Source of the DNA: Hoylesella pleuritidis JCM 14110
Lineage (GTDB): Bacteria > Bacteroidota > Bacteroidia > Bacteroidales > Bacteroidaceae
NCBI RefSeq assembly: GCF_000613725.1
Contig: NZ_BAJN01000008.1
Span: 1 to 64,000, forward strand
Direction: 5' to 3'
DNA length: 64,000 nucleotides
Part shown: positions 8,540 through 16,912 of the stretch, piece by piece
Layout of the letters: every line of letters begins with the position of its first letter
How positions within the stretch are numbered: position 1 is the stretch's first letter
Notes under the pieces: model-generated
Database searches by the model: none
Told to the model about the DNA's origin: nothing
Seen by the model: only the letters and a program-made list of their open reading frames with translations
Position numbers and translations under genes: made by a program

Positions 8540-9607
8540 TTACTCCTCGTGAGATGCAAAGAGTAAGGTCCCAGGGCCTATACCAACCGAGAATTTACCA
8601 AGAGAAGCACCCGTAGGGGCATATTCTACGATATATCCGTCGGTGGTATAACTGGTCTTTCCGGTATCGGGATCCTTGCTGTAAGAGGTGATAAATACTT
8701 TGCCTGTAACGGGATCTACACCGATAGCGTAAGGTGTGAATAACTCTTTCCCTTCTGTAAACGTAGAGGTGGTCGACTTAGCCAAGTCATATACCGTGTA
8801 AGTCGGTTTGGAAAAGGCGTTGCTCACGAGATAGATCTTTCCCTGCCGATATGCCATATAAGTAGCTCCATCGGCTAATTTTGTCACCTTGTCGGTCGGA
8901 TCAATCTTCTGCAAGCAGGGTGACACATCCTTATAATTACCCCAACTGATGACATAGACATTGGTTCCGTCGTTCAATATCCGGTTCGGATTAGCCGCAA
9001 CGGTAATGTCCGTCTGTTTAGACAGATCAGAAGCACTGAGTTTGACAACATTGGTATTATAGGTATAATCGGGATTATAGGCATTGCACACATAGAGTCG
9101 ACCGTTCAAAATGGTAATACCTTCAAGATTGGCACCTATCTTGACCGATGTCGCAACAATTTTCCCGGTAGATGCATCAATTTTAGACACCGTACCGGCG
9201 TAGCTCGTCACATAGACGAAACGATTGTCGGCGACAAGAGCTCGGGGCGACTTGATTCTAACGGGAGTCGCTGCTTTCAGCGTCTTTACATCCAATATCT
9301 CCACCCGGTTTTCATCAGCTACTGCCACATACATCTTTCCACCCACAATAACAGCATCATTGGGTGTTCCACCTAACGAACGACCATTAATTCTTTTAAA
9401 CGCATCGCGAGTTATGATGTTCGTAGAATAGTTCAGATAATCGAGCGAACCGTCGATCTTAGAATAGAAATTGCCCTGATTCAGAACGAACACACCATCG
9501 GTCACTGTTACCGGTTCTCTCCTACCCTTATTATCATCATCGCTACAAGACGTGATTACCGAGAGGGCTATAAACAGCCACAAGAAATTTAATACATACT
9601 TCTTCAT
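8540..9607 (-). CDS. btuG: BtuG-like surface cobalamin-binding beta-propeller lipoprotein
   Basis: This 355-residue lipoprotein (lipobox VITSC, Cys21, followed by the acidic SDDDN typical of surface export in Bacteroidetes) is a YncE/DUF5074-type seven-bladed beta-propeller. Repeated blade motifs are visible: GVFVLNQGNFYS, DAVIVGGKMYVAV, RALVADNRFVYVT, GITILNGRLYVCN, RILNDGTNVYVIS, TYMAYRQGKIYLVS and YAIGVDPVTGKVFITS. In Bacteroides, BtuG binds cobalamin with very high affinity and sits over BtuB at the cell surface. Its place between btuB and btuF and behind a cobalamin riboswitch supports the same role here. Confidence 0.85.
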   Translation of the reverse strand: MKKYVLNFLWLFIALSVITSCSDDDNKGRREPVTVTDGVFVLNQGNFYSKIDGSLDYLNYSTNIITRDAFKRINGRSLGGTPNDAVIVGGKMYVAVADENRVEILDVKTLKAATPVRIKSPRALVADNRFVYVTSYAGTVSKIDASTGKIVATSVKIGANLEGITILNGRLYVCNAYNPDYTYNTNVVKLSASDLSKQTDITVAANPNRILNDGTNVYVISWGNYKDVSPCLQKIDPTDKVTKLADGATYMAYRQGKIYLVSNAFSKPTYTVYDLAKSTTSTFTEGKELFTPYAIGVDPVTGKVFITSYSKDPDTGKTSYTTDGYIVEYAPTGASLGKFSVGIGPGTLLFASHEE

Positions 9608-9723
9608 ACTTGATTATTTTGAGTTTGTGAGTTTATAAGTTTGTAGGTATCGATCCTTACGCCAGTTCGAGATAAGCTGGTATTTTGCAAGTGAATTCCG
9701 AAAGGGTATAACAGATATCATCA

Positions 9724-9796
9724 GACAATGCTTTTTACCCCACTCATAGGGTGTCTTTGTATACCACCCGCGGGGTAAGCCGGGCGATACCTCGTC
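9724..9796. repeat. Degenerate palindromic element between btuB and btuG genes
   Basis: The spacer contains three TACC/ATACC-type boxes (TACCCCACTCATAGGG, TATACCACCCGCGGGGTA and GATACCTCG) spaced about 25 bp apart and bounded by GACAA...CTCGTC. It resembles the triple-box layout of the 63-bp family and the element at 24391-24458, but with other spacing. It lies inside the B12 operon, so it would be transcribed. Confidence 0.4.
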
Positions 9797-9846
9797 TAAG
9801 AGGATGCTTATCCCAAACTTGCATAATCCTTTATCTTTCATCTATC

Positions 9847-11832
9847 CTAAAATTCATACTTTACCGCAACTCGCCACGAACGGCCTGGCATCGGATAATG
9901 GGCCACAATGCTGTATTGCTTGTCCGTGGCATTCATCATACCTACCCTTGCCGTCAAAATACCCTTGCCTAAGGAGAACGATCGATAGACATTAACATCC
10001 ATTTCTGTATATCCGGCAATAGAAGTTCCCGTGCTATGTTCCCTCGTCGCCCATCGTTCGCTCTGCCCGTCCATTGAAACGGCCCAATTGGCCCACGGGT
10101 TTAGCCACGTCAATGTAACTGAAAAAGAATGTACGGGTGTGTAGGCAATCTGGTTCTTGTAATATTCCGACTCCGGATTAATGCGATTCTCGGCCCGTTG
10201 CCACGAATAATTAGCCGTGAGACCAATCGATTGACGCATAGCGATTCGCCGTTTGATATCTACCGTCACATCCGTCCCGTAAGCTCTGACCTTCGCCATA
10301 TTCATCATCCTCCATACGAACATATTGAACGGAATAGCAATAATTTTGTCTTTCACATTATTCACATAGACATCGAGCGTAAGCCGCACAAACCAAGAAA
10401 GCTGCCTGTCGGGCGTAGCATAAGTTATGCCGAGATTGAACTGCTCGGCCTTCTCGGGCTTCAAATCGGTACTTCCGATGTGATAATAATAAAGTTCGTT
10501 GAAAGTGGGAATACGAAAGATACTTTTCCAAAAGGCTCTGAGGTAAAATTCCTGGTGCGGTATCAATCGATAAGAAAGGCTTATCGAGGGTGATAATCGG
10601 CACTCATCCTGTCCTGATTTTCCACCTTTGGCCCCATTGAAGTAAGCAGAACCAAGCAATCGAGCTATCGCGGTGACACGTCCGAGTGTCATCTTAGACG
10701 AAAGGCTCTGTAAAAGAGAATGTCTGAACGGACGTTCGGCAACAGACAGGCTACTGTTTAAATTCTGCCAAACGTAATCTATCGAATAGTCAACAGCTAA
10801 CCAACGAACGGGTGTATAAAGCAATGCGGTCGAGCCATAACTTTCTCTTTGCCAGTACTGCGCACTGATAACGCCTCCGCCAGGCTGTCCGTTGTGATAG
10901 TCGGACATAGCCCAATTGAATTTACCTGTCATTAGCAACGACCAGTGGTTACCGAATCTGCCGCGGTATTGCAACTGAACGAAAGCGTTACGTTCACGCA
11001 ATGTCTCATTGTTTTCATCGGTATAGTAATGCACAATGCCCGGCAATTGCCTGTCATTGTCGTAATAATATATTTTACCGAAGAGCGAATGACGATCATT
11101 GAAATCGTAAACGGCATTAGTCTCTATGTGTCCCGCATTCATCCGACTGTTGTTCCGGCGTTCGCGTGTAACTAAATCTACATTATAAAGCGTAAAAGGA
11201 TAATTATTGTTTGAATAAGTATATTCGGCCATTGCAACACAAGCGAATTGTCGACTGAAACGCTTGCCGACATAAAAAGATGGATTCACCGTACCCCAAG
11301 AGCCCAAGGCTATCTGTGTTCGAAGATGTGCAGAGCGATCGCCGGTAGGAGGCTGAAATGTTCGAAAGCTCACATTGGCCGCAGCGGTCACATTACGTGC
11401 CGGAATGAAAATATCATCACCGTCGCCGATCGTCAGTGAGAGATTCGATACATAATCAAGGGCATAACGCGAAAGATCTATCTCTCCCGTTTGACAATCG
11501 CTCAAAGCCACACCGTCATAAACCACACCTGTATGTCGACTGCCTATTCCCCTTACCGACACAGTTTTCATACCACCGGCTCCTCCGTAATCTCTAACCG
11601 TGATTCCCGCAATATGCAATAAAGCATCTGCAATCCCTTGAATGCCTAATTGCATCATTTTCTCATTGCTCAATGCTTGTACCGGAACTGTTGATTTAAT
11701 CGGACTATCTGCTTTGGCAGCTGAAATCTCTACACTGTCAAGCATATACGCACGCAATGTATCTATCTGCTGACCGTAAGCAGGAAACCCTACTAACGAC
11801 AATAAGAACAGAATATGAAACCTGAATCTCAT
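9847..11832 (-). CDS. btuB: TonB-dependent cobalamin receptor BtuB
   Basis: The 661-residue outer membrane receptor has a signal peptide (MRFRFHILFLLSLVGFPAYG, then QQ), a plug domain about residues 40-170 (VPVQALSNEKMMQLGIQGIA, GGAGGMKTVSVRGIGSRHTG, VVYDGVALSD) and a 22-strand barrel ending in the usual terminal aromatic (VAVKYEF). It imports corrinoids using TonB/ExbBD energy. The cobalamin riboswitch immediately upstream and the BtuG- and BtuF-like genes downstream identify the substrate class. The length is normal for Bacteroidetes BtuB and the frame is intact. Confidence 0.92.
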   Translation of the reverse strand: MRFRFHILFLLSLVGFPAYGQQIDTLRAYMLDSVEISAAKADSPIKSTVPVQALSNEKMMQLGIQGIADALLHIAGITVRDYGGAGGMKTVSVRGIGSRHTGVVYDGVALSDCQTGEIDLSRYALDYVSNLSLTIGDGDDIFIPARNVTAAANVSFRTFQPPTGDRSAHLRTQIALGSWGTVNPSFYVGKRFSRQFACVAMAEYTYSNNNYPFTLYNVDLVTRERRNNSRMNAGHIETNAVYDFNDRHSLFGKIYYYDNDRQLPGIVHYYTDENNETLRERNAFVQLQYRGRFGNHWSLLMTGKFNWAMSDYHNGQPGGGVISAQYWQRESYGSTALLYTPVRWLAVDYSIDYVWQNLNSSLSVAERPFRHSLLQSLSSKMTLGRVTAIARLLGSAYFNGAKGGKSGQDECRLSPSISLSYRLIPHQEFYLRAFWKSIFRIPTFNELYYYHIGSTDLKPEKAEQFNLGITYATPDRQLSWFVRLTLDVYVNNVKDKIIAIPFNMFVWRMMNMAKVRAYGTDVTVDIKRRIAMRQSIGLTANYSWQRAENRINPESEYYKNQIAYTPVHSFSVTLTWLNPWANWAVSMDGQSERWATREHSTGTSIAGYTEMDVNVYRSFSLGKGILTARVGMMNATDKQYSIVAHYPMPGRSWRVAVKYEF

Positions 11833-11889
11833 CTGTCGGTCTCTTTTATTCTACAGAATGAATTATTAACATTTTCCCGTTCTTTCCTC

Positions 11890-12075
11890 AAGTTGTGGGA
11901 AATCACACGCGATGGGCAGGTCTTCTAACTTTGCTGCCCGAACACGAACGCCTTCCCGAAAAGAATCAGTGGCATCTTTGTTCGTACTTTGATAAAGGAC
12001 AGCTTACAGCAGCGGGACTGTTCAGGATTTACACCTGATTCCTTTTTAATCACTGATGATGAACCGATCACACCA
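11890..12075 (-). promoter_or_regulatory. Cobalamin (adenosylcobalamin) riboswitch
   Basis: On the minus strand the leader of btuB contains the conserved cobalamin riboswitch pieces in order: AAAAAGGAATCAGG with the TGTAAATCC segment, CAGTCCCGCTGCTGTAAGCT, and the B12 box region TTAGAAGACCTGCCCATCG. They end about 60 bp before the btuB start codon. When cobalamin binds, such riboswitches shut off the downstream operon. A -7 box, TACCTTTG, lies at 12083-12076, so transcription should start at the 5' edge of the riboswitch. Confidence 0.93.
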
Positions 12076-12200
12076 CAAAGGTACGAAAAAAATACCTTTC
12101 TTGACTAAAATACAAATATTTTTGCTTACAATGAGTCCGCTTTTCGGTGAAAAGTACTATCTTTGTGCCCATTGAATCTTTTAGTTAAACGATCAAAACT

Positions 12201-13673
12201 ATGTCAGAAGAAAAATCAAATGTACTGACCAACCACATCGAAAGTAAGAAAGTCATTGAGTTGATTGTAATTGCCGTTATCACGGCTATTGTATGGAATC
12301 TGCCACAATCGTGCTTCGGTATTGACGGACTCACTGTCATTCAGCAGCGAGTTATTGCGGTTTTCGTATTCGCCACACTGTCGTGGCTGACCGAAGCTAT
12401 CCCCTCGTGGGCAACATCATTAGGTATCATTACCCTGATGTGCCTTACAATATCCGATAACAGCATATCAATCTTCAAAGGAGAAGAGAGCAGTACTTTC
12501 GGAAAATTGCTCAGTTCGAAAGATATTATGGCTACATTCGCCAATCCAGTCATTATGCTTTTCCTCGGCGGATTTATTCTTGCAATTGCTGCCACCAAAT
12601 CGGGTTTAGATGTTTTGCTGGCCAAGAATCTCATCAAACCTTTCGGCAAAAGGAGTGAGAGCGTTTTATTGGGTTTCCTGCTCATCACGGGCATCTTTTC
12701 AATGTTCGTCAGCAATACTGCCACGGCAGCAATGATGCTCACTTTCCTAACACCAGTCTTTGCCGCATTGCCTGCAAACGGAAAGGGACGCATTGCCTTG
12801 ACGCTTTCTATTCCCATTGCTGCCAATATTGGAGGAATGGCCACTCCTATCGGAACCCCACCAAATGCAATTGCTTTGCAGACGCTGAATAATCCCGAGG
12901 GACTAAATCTCGGCATCAGCTTCGGACAATGGATGGCATTTATGTTCCCGCTTGCCATCACATTGTTGGTCATCAGTTGGGTGGTACTTAAAAAACTCTT
13001 TCCCTTTTCCAAGAAAACAATCGAATTGGAAATAACGGGTAATGTGCACCACGGATGGCGTATGTGGGTTGTAGCCGGTACGTTTATCGTTACCATTCTG
13101 ATGTGGTTGCTTGACATTTTTACAGGTGTCGACGCCAACAATGTCGCATTGATACCCATCGGTGTCTTCGCCATCACGGGCGTAATCAACGGTAAGGATT
13201 TGCAATCTATCGATTGGAGCGTTATTTGGATGGTGGCGGGCGGTTTCGCACTCGGCCTCGGGATGAACGGATCAGGACTTGCAGACGCCGCCATTGCCAG
13301 TATTCCTTTCGGACAATGGTCGCCACTCGTGATTCTGATCATCTCAGGATTGATTTGTTATTTCCTGTCGAATTTCATTTCAAATACAGCTACGGCTGCT
13401 CTGCTTGTGCCAATTCTGGCCGTAGTATGTACCGGAATGGGCGACAGGCTCAATGCCATCGGAGGCACCTCTACTATTATTATCGGCATTGCTTTGGCTG
13501 CATCCAGCGCGATGTGTTTGCCGATCTCCACGCCGCCGAATGCCATAGCCTACTCCACCGGCTTGGTAAAGCAGAACGATATGCTGAAAATCGGACTTTT
13601 AGTAGGTATCATCAGTATGGCATTAGGATACACCCTACTCTTCTTTGTAGGGAAAATGCACTTCTTGGGCTAA
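12201..13673 (+). CDS. SLC13/DASS family sodium:anion symporter
   Basis: The 490-residue polytopic inner membrane protein (about 11-12 hydrophobic helices) belongs to the divalent anion:Na+ symporter family. It carries both internal-repeat signatures: MFVSNTATAAMMLTFLTPV near residue 175 with IGTPPNA near 217, and FISNTATAALLVPIL near 395 with ISTPPNAIAYSTG near 440. The SNT motifs bind sodium and carboxylate in the family. Substrates are typically succinate, malate, fumarate, citrate or sulfate, and which one cannot be told here. A -7 box TATCTTTG at 12158-12165 precedes it. It is a single-gene unit divergent from the btu operon. Confidence 0.9.
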   Translation: MSEEKSNVLTNHIESKKVIELIVIAVITAIVWNLPQSCFGIDGLTVIQQRVIAVFVFATLSWLTEAIPSWATSLGIITLMCLTISDNSISIFKGEESSTFGKLLSSKDIMATFANPVIMLFLGGFILAIAATKSGLDVLLAKNLIKPFGKRSESVLLGFLLITGIFSMFVSNTATAAMMLTFLTPVFAALPANGKGRIALTLSIPIAANIGGMATPIGTPPNAIALQTLNNPEGLNLGISFGQWMAFMFPLAITLLVISWVVLKKLFPFSKKTIELEITGNVHHGWRMWVVAGTFIVTILMWLLDIFTGVDANNVALIPIGVFAITGVINGKDLQSIDWSVIWMVAGGFALGLGMNGSGLADAAIASIPFGQWSPLVILIISGLICYFLSNFISNTATAALLVPILAVVCTGMGDRLNAIGGTSTIIIGIALAASSAMCLPISTPPNAIAYSTGLVKQNDMLKIGLLVGIISMALGYTLLFFVGKMHFLG

Positions 13674-13693
13674 TCTTTACATAAGTGAAAAAA

Positions 13694-13741
13694 TAAACAA
13701 GTGAATGAGTTGGTGAGTAAACAAGTGAACGAGTTGATCTC
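13694..13741 (+). repeat. 24-bp tandem duplication between convergent genes
   Basis: Two 24-bp units beginning TAAACAAGTGAA and continuing GAGTTG follow each other with a few differences. The tract fills the short gap between the ends of the SLC13 and pantothenate kinase genes. Similar AACAAGT/GAGTTG-rich tracts occur at 9617-9646, 24953-24995 and 54029-54057. Confidence 0.6.
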
Positions 13742-13747
13742 ACCGAC

Positions 13748-14578
13748 TCATTCTCTCTTATTGATATAACAGAGCGCTGCCCCTATTGCAGTGCAGAACT
13801 CGCTATATTTGGGTATGCTGAAATGCACGTCATAGAGTTGCTCCATTGCCGGGAAAACCTCCATACATTGCGGAAGCAACGTGAGATTTCCTATCAGCAC
13901 GAAGTCGCGAATGCCGCTACCCAACGACGAAAGAATCGTACTGCTGCCGATAGCCTGCAAAACCATACAGATGATTCCCAGCGCAATGTCTTCACGAGAG
14001 GCATCACTGTTAGCATTACCGAACAGAGATGCCGTGGCCGACATCGGCAGTCCGGGCAACGGATGAGCACTGATATCTCCGATCAGAACATTGATATTCG
14101 AGATGTCTCCCTCTTGCGCCAGCATCGAGATCTGCTTGATATCATCCGTTTTAAGCATAATCCGCGCCAAACCTTGCAGTGTTCCGCCGCCAATTCCAAT
14201 ACCGCCGATATGCTCGATATGGTCACCATCGCATTGAACAAGTGAAGTTCCCGTGCCCATACTCACCACAATCATTCGGTCGAGTGCCGACTCATAACGT
14301 GCCCCCAAGCCATCAGCGATAAATTCCTCAGCCTTTCCCGTGGGCAAACCATAAATAGGTGAGTCGATATAGGCACTGCCTACCCCTGTCAGCATCACCT
14401 GCTCTACATTTTCCAACCGAATATTATTGTCGTGAAGATACTTTCCGAAAGCACCGTAAAGCGATGTCACGGGGTCGGTTGCCTTGATACGGATGGGCGA
14501 TACCACAATCCCATCTTCACGAATTCCCACGATCTTGGTCGTACTGATGCCTACATCAATTCCTATTACAATAGCCAT
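13748..14578 (-). CDS. coaW: Type II pantothenate kinase
   Basis: The 276-residue ASKHA-fold kinase begins with the phosphate-1 loop IGIDVGISTTKIVGI and has the phosphate-2/adenosine elements VVSMGTGTSLVQ, HIGGIGIGGGTLQGLARIML and FVLIGNLTLLPQ. This matches the type II (eukaryote/Staphylococcus-like) pantothenate kinases, which phosphorylate pantothenate in the first step of coenzyme A synthesis. It is transcribed alone on the minus strand, converging with the SLC13 gene. The length fits the family (about 270). The symbol coaW follows the Staphylococcus naming. Confidence 0.85.
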   Translation of the reverse strand: MAIVIGIDVGISTTKIVGIREDGIVVSPIRIKATDPVTSLYGAFGKYLHDNNIRLENVEQVMLTGVGSAYIDSPIYGLPTGKAEEFIADGLGARYESALDRMIVVSMGTGTSLVQCDGDHIEHIGGIGIGGGTLQGLARIMLKTDDIKQISMLAQEGDISNINVLIGDISAHPLPGLPMSATASLFGNANSDASREDIALGIICMVLQAIGSSTILSSLGSGIRDFVLIGNLTLLPQCMEVFPAMEQLYDVHFSIPKYSEFCTAIGAALCYINKRE

Positions 14579-14852
14579 TGTCTGATATTTTTATGTCGCA
14601 AAAATACGAAAAAATATCTGCTTTTTACACTTCTTCAAATAAAAATAGACGCTCCAAGAAAAAAAATATGTAGCCAAAATGACTTGAAAGAAAGGCGGAA
14701 TAAAAGCAAAAAGACGACAAAAGACCGTAAATCAATAAATGTCAAGATTATTTGAATAAGATTCCGTTAAAAAAACTCTGTGAAAACATCTTGTTTACAC
14801 ACATTGATAAAAAACATAATATAAGTAATTTCGTTTTCATTGCTCTGAATTA

Positions 14853-15266
14853 TTAGAAATTAATGATTCTCTGAAATTCATAAAGAGGGCCATCAGCTGC
14901 TACATCATCGAATATTTCCAACCGGTTGCGGGTGAGAGAATAACCATGAGCTCCATTGCCGATACGTATGTAACCTTTATGCTCAGGGATAAAAGCATAG
15001 TTGTAATTTCCATCTTTCAAGAATGGAGCCCGTCCCTGTGTATTCTTGACTTCAAGGTTTCCCTTTACATCAAAGATGTAGACTACCTCTTGGGAATGAT
15101 ACTCTTCTATCCGGCCGAATCCTCTGTGAGCTTTCATCAATTCCCAGTAACCACTGATCATTTCCATTTCCGGCTGTACAGGCGTGTCATCCTTATTCTT
15201 GTCACACCCCATCCACGTGCCCATCAGAAGCAAGACACAGGACCATAAGATAAATTTCCGTTTCAT
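14853..15266 (-). CDS. Small lipoprotein with lipocalin-like domain
   Basis: This 137-residue protein has a lipoprotein signal (lipobox TWMGC, Cys21, followed by KNKDD). The mature part is short beta-rich sequence (SGYWELMKAHRG, VYIFDVKGNLEV, YNYAFIPEHKGYIRI, YSLTRNRLEIFDD) of the kind seen in Bacteroidales lipocalin-like lipoproteins (W at the start of strand A, 'L.ItrnkL.i.D' near the end). The function is unknown. It has no close neighbour on its strand. Confidence 0.65.
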   Translation of the reverse strand: MKRKFILWSCVLLLMGTWMGCDKNKDDTPVQPEMEMISGYWELMKAHRGFGRIEEYHSQEVVYIFDVKGNLEVKNTQGRAPFLKDGNYNYAFIPEHKGYIRIGNGAHGYSLTRNRLEIFDDVAADGPLYEFQRIINF

Positions 15267-15325
15267 TTTCGTCGTTTTTTAAGTCATTATTTATATAAGT
15301 TTTCTCGGCAAACTGCCACATTCCC

Positions 15326-15364
15326 CCTCCCAATCATTATCTTGGGAGGCCTGAATGATCAGGC
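15326..15364. other. Two adjacent inverted repeats upstream of the small lipoprotein gene
   Basis: An 8-bp stem (15326-15333 with 15342-15349) is followed at once by a 6-bp stem with a 4-nt loop (GCCTGA...TCAGGC, 15349-15364). They lie 60-100 bp upstream of the start at 15266 and have no U-tract in either direction, so they may be a leader structure more than a terminator. Confidence 0.35.
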
Positions 15365-15443
15365 GGAGTATCAAAGGTTTCATTCATATTAATTCAAACG
15401 AAAATGATGTTGCGAATATAAACAATTTAATGAAGAAAAACAA

Positions 15444-15483
15444 CTTTTAGCTGTTAATTTTTCCTTTTAGCTGTTAATTTTTC
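15444..15483 (+). repeat. Exact 20-bp tandem duplication
   Basis: The unit CTTTTAGCTGTTAATTTTTC occurs twice back to back in the gap between the lipoprotein gene and the B3/4 gene. It looks like a recent slippage duplication. Confidence 0.8.
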
Positions 15484-15505
15484 CTTATAGGACTAACACG
15501 CCTAC

Positions 15506-15590
15506 GAAAAGCCGTTAATCGGACACTGATTAACGGCTTTTCATCGTGCAAGTAATGATTAATCGCAGCACGTTTAACCGCAAATTGCAA
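15506..15590 (+). repeat. Dispersed repeat copy with terminator-like hairpin
   Basis: A 14-15-bp stem (GAAAAGCCGTTAATC, 15506-15520, with 15528-15541) ends in TTTTC on both strands, so it can act as a terminator for the B3/4 gene. It is followed by CAAGTAATGATTAATCGCA and GCACGTTTAACCGCAA. The same parts (GAAAAGCCGT, a CTTTTC arm, GCAACACGTTTAAC) recur at 40996-41085, and the CAAGTAA part recurs at 5844-5888. Confidence 0.6.
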
Positions 15591-15660
15591 AGCATCTTGT
15601 ATCCGGCTGGTTTTCAATTCATTGCAAAAGGATAAAGAACGAAAGATGATTGATGAAAGT

Positions 15661-16332
15661 TTAAAAGAAACGGAAAAGTGTGAAGTTATCACCCGTACTT
15701 TGACAATAGGTTTTCAGCAAATTCTGAATGAACCCAACATTAGCACAAACACGCTCCTCATCGCCGTCATAACCGTTGATCACTATCAAAAGACGACGCG
15801 TTTTAAGGCTGATTTTAGTCCGTTCGTTGTCACTGGTAGGTGTTCCGATACCGCCCACTCGGTCTCGATAAACGGGTAATCCCTCTATATTGATAGGGCC
15901 TCGACCGATTCCTTCGTAAGGTTCTTTGGCCTTACCAACACCCAAGGTCAATTCATTGCCGACGATTTTATCGGCGTCGAAACCGCCGATGCTGTATCCA
16001 TAGACAATGCTGGCCAAATTGATCACATCCACCAACGTATTGATTTGATAGAGATTCTTCCCTTGCAAGAGTCGCCGAATAAGCGCTTCTGCCGACGGAC
16101 GATAACGCGACGGGTCTTTACCGCACGCCCGATAGACCTGCCGCGTGGCTGCAACAGCACTGAGATTTTTCAGCGTTTCTGTGGTCAACATTGACCGATA
16201 ACGTGCGCCCCAAGCGTCGATCTCGGTCCAAAGAGCTGCCGAATAAGGTGAATTAACAACCTCTGCCTCGACTACCGCACCTACGAATCCAGGGCAAACA
16301 GCCTCTATTTCTTTTGAAACAATCACTTTCAT
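15661..16332 (-). CDS. B3/4 domain protein (phenylalanyl-tRNA synthetase beta-like)
   Basis: This 223-residue protein is a stand-alone B3/4 domain (PF03483, COG3382), the editing-type fold found in the PheRS beta subunit. Recognisable pieces are ACGKDPSRYRPSAEALIRRL, the helix with LVDVINLASIVYGYSIGGFD, and near the end RDRVGGIGTPTSDNERTKIS. Family members may act on mischarged tRNA or related substrates, but this is not settled. It is monocistronic, with the dispersed-repeat hairpin about 120 bp downstream. Confidence 0.8.
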   Translation of the reverse strand: MKVIVSKEIEAVCPGFVGAVVEAEVVNSPYSAALWTEIDAWGARYRSMLTTETLKNLSAVAATRQVYRACGKDPSRYRPSAEALIRRLLQGKNLYQINTLVDVINLASIVYGYSIGGFDADKIVGNELTLGVGKAKEPYEGIGRGPINIEGLPVYRDRVGGIGTPTSDNERTKISLKTRRLLIVINGYDGDEERVCANVGFIQNLLKTYCQSTGDNFTLFRFF

Positions 16333-16412
16333 CGGTACAAAATTACTGATTATCTGCGAGAAATCTCATATTTTATCAGTATCTTTGTGGCGTTACTTGA
16401 TTTGGAAAAGCA

Positions 16413-16898
16413 ATGAGAAAGATTAAGAATCCTTGGTTGCATAAAGAGGGATATGACTGTTTCGGATGCGCACCGGACAATCCTATTGGCCTGAAAATGG
16501 AGTTTTTTGAAGACGGCGACGATGTGATCTCGTTCTGGCATCCGCAAACTCATTACCAAGGTTGGGTGGGAACGATGCACGGCGGCATCTTGGCTACGCT
16601 GGTCGACGAGACAGCCGGTTGGGTGGTTACACGTAAGTTGCAGACCACAGGAATGACTACACGCCTCGATGTGCATTACAACCATCCTCTGCAATCAGAT
16701 GATTCGCAGCTCACCGTACGCGCTCATATCACCGGACAAAAACGTAATCTCGTGTCGATTGCAGCCACGATAGAAAACAGCAGGGGTGAAGTCTGTGTAG
16801 AAGCTGATCTCGTATATTACGCAATGAGTACGGAGCGTGCCCGCGAAATGGGTTTCACACATTGTGATGTAGAAGACGAACAACTTTTGTCGATGTAG
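16413..16898 (+). CDS. PaaI-type hotdog thioesterase
   Basis: This 161-residue protein has a single hotdog fold. The catalytic-region motif HGGILATLVDETAGWVV (residues about 50-66) carries the HGG and Asp/Glu pattern of PaaI-like acyl-CoA thioesterases. It is followed by TTRLDVHYNHPL. An N-terminal CFGCAPDNPIGLKMEF segment (two Cys) is typical of this subgroup. The acyl substrate is unknown. A -7 box TATCTTTG lies at 16380-16387, 26 bp before the start. It converges with the two-component regulator gene, leaving 14 bp between them. Confidence 0.85.
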   Translation: MRKIKNPWLHKEGYDCFGCAPDNPIGLKMEFFEDGDDVISFWHPQTHYQGWVGTMHGGILATLVDETAGWVVTRKLQTTGMTTRLDVHYNHPLQSDDSQLTVRAHITGQKRNLVSIAATIENSRGEVCVEADLVYYAMSTERAREMGFTHCDVEDEQLLSM

Positions 16899-16912
16899 AA
16901 AGCAGTGCCTTT

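Noticed and set aside
9614..9841. A 75-codon minus-strand reading between the btuB and btuG genes
   Set aside because: It runs through the palindromic spacer and the simple tract, has no signal peptide or family likeness and its composition is that of non-coding sequence.
12341..13342. A 333-codon minus-strand reading
   Set aside because: It lies fully antisense to the SLC13 transporter gene, which has clear family motifs. Such shadows arise from codon bias.
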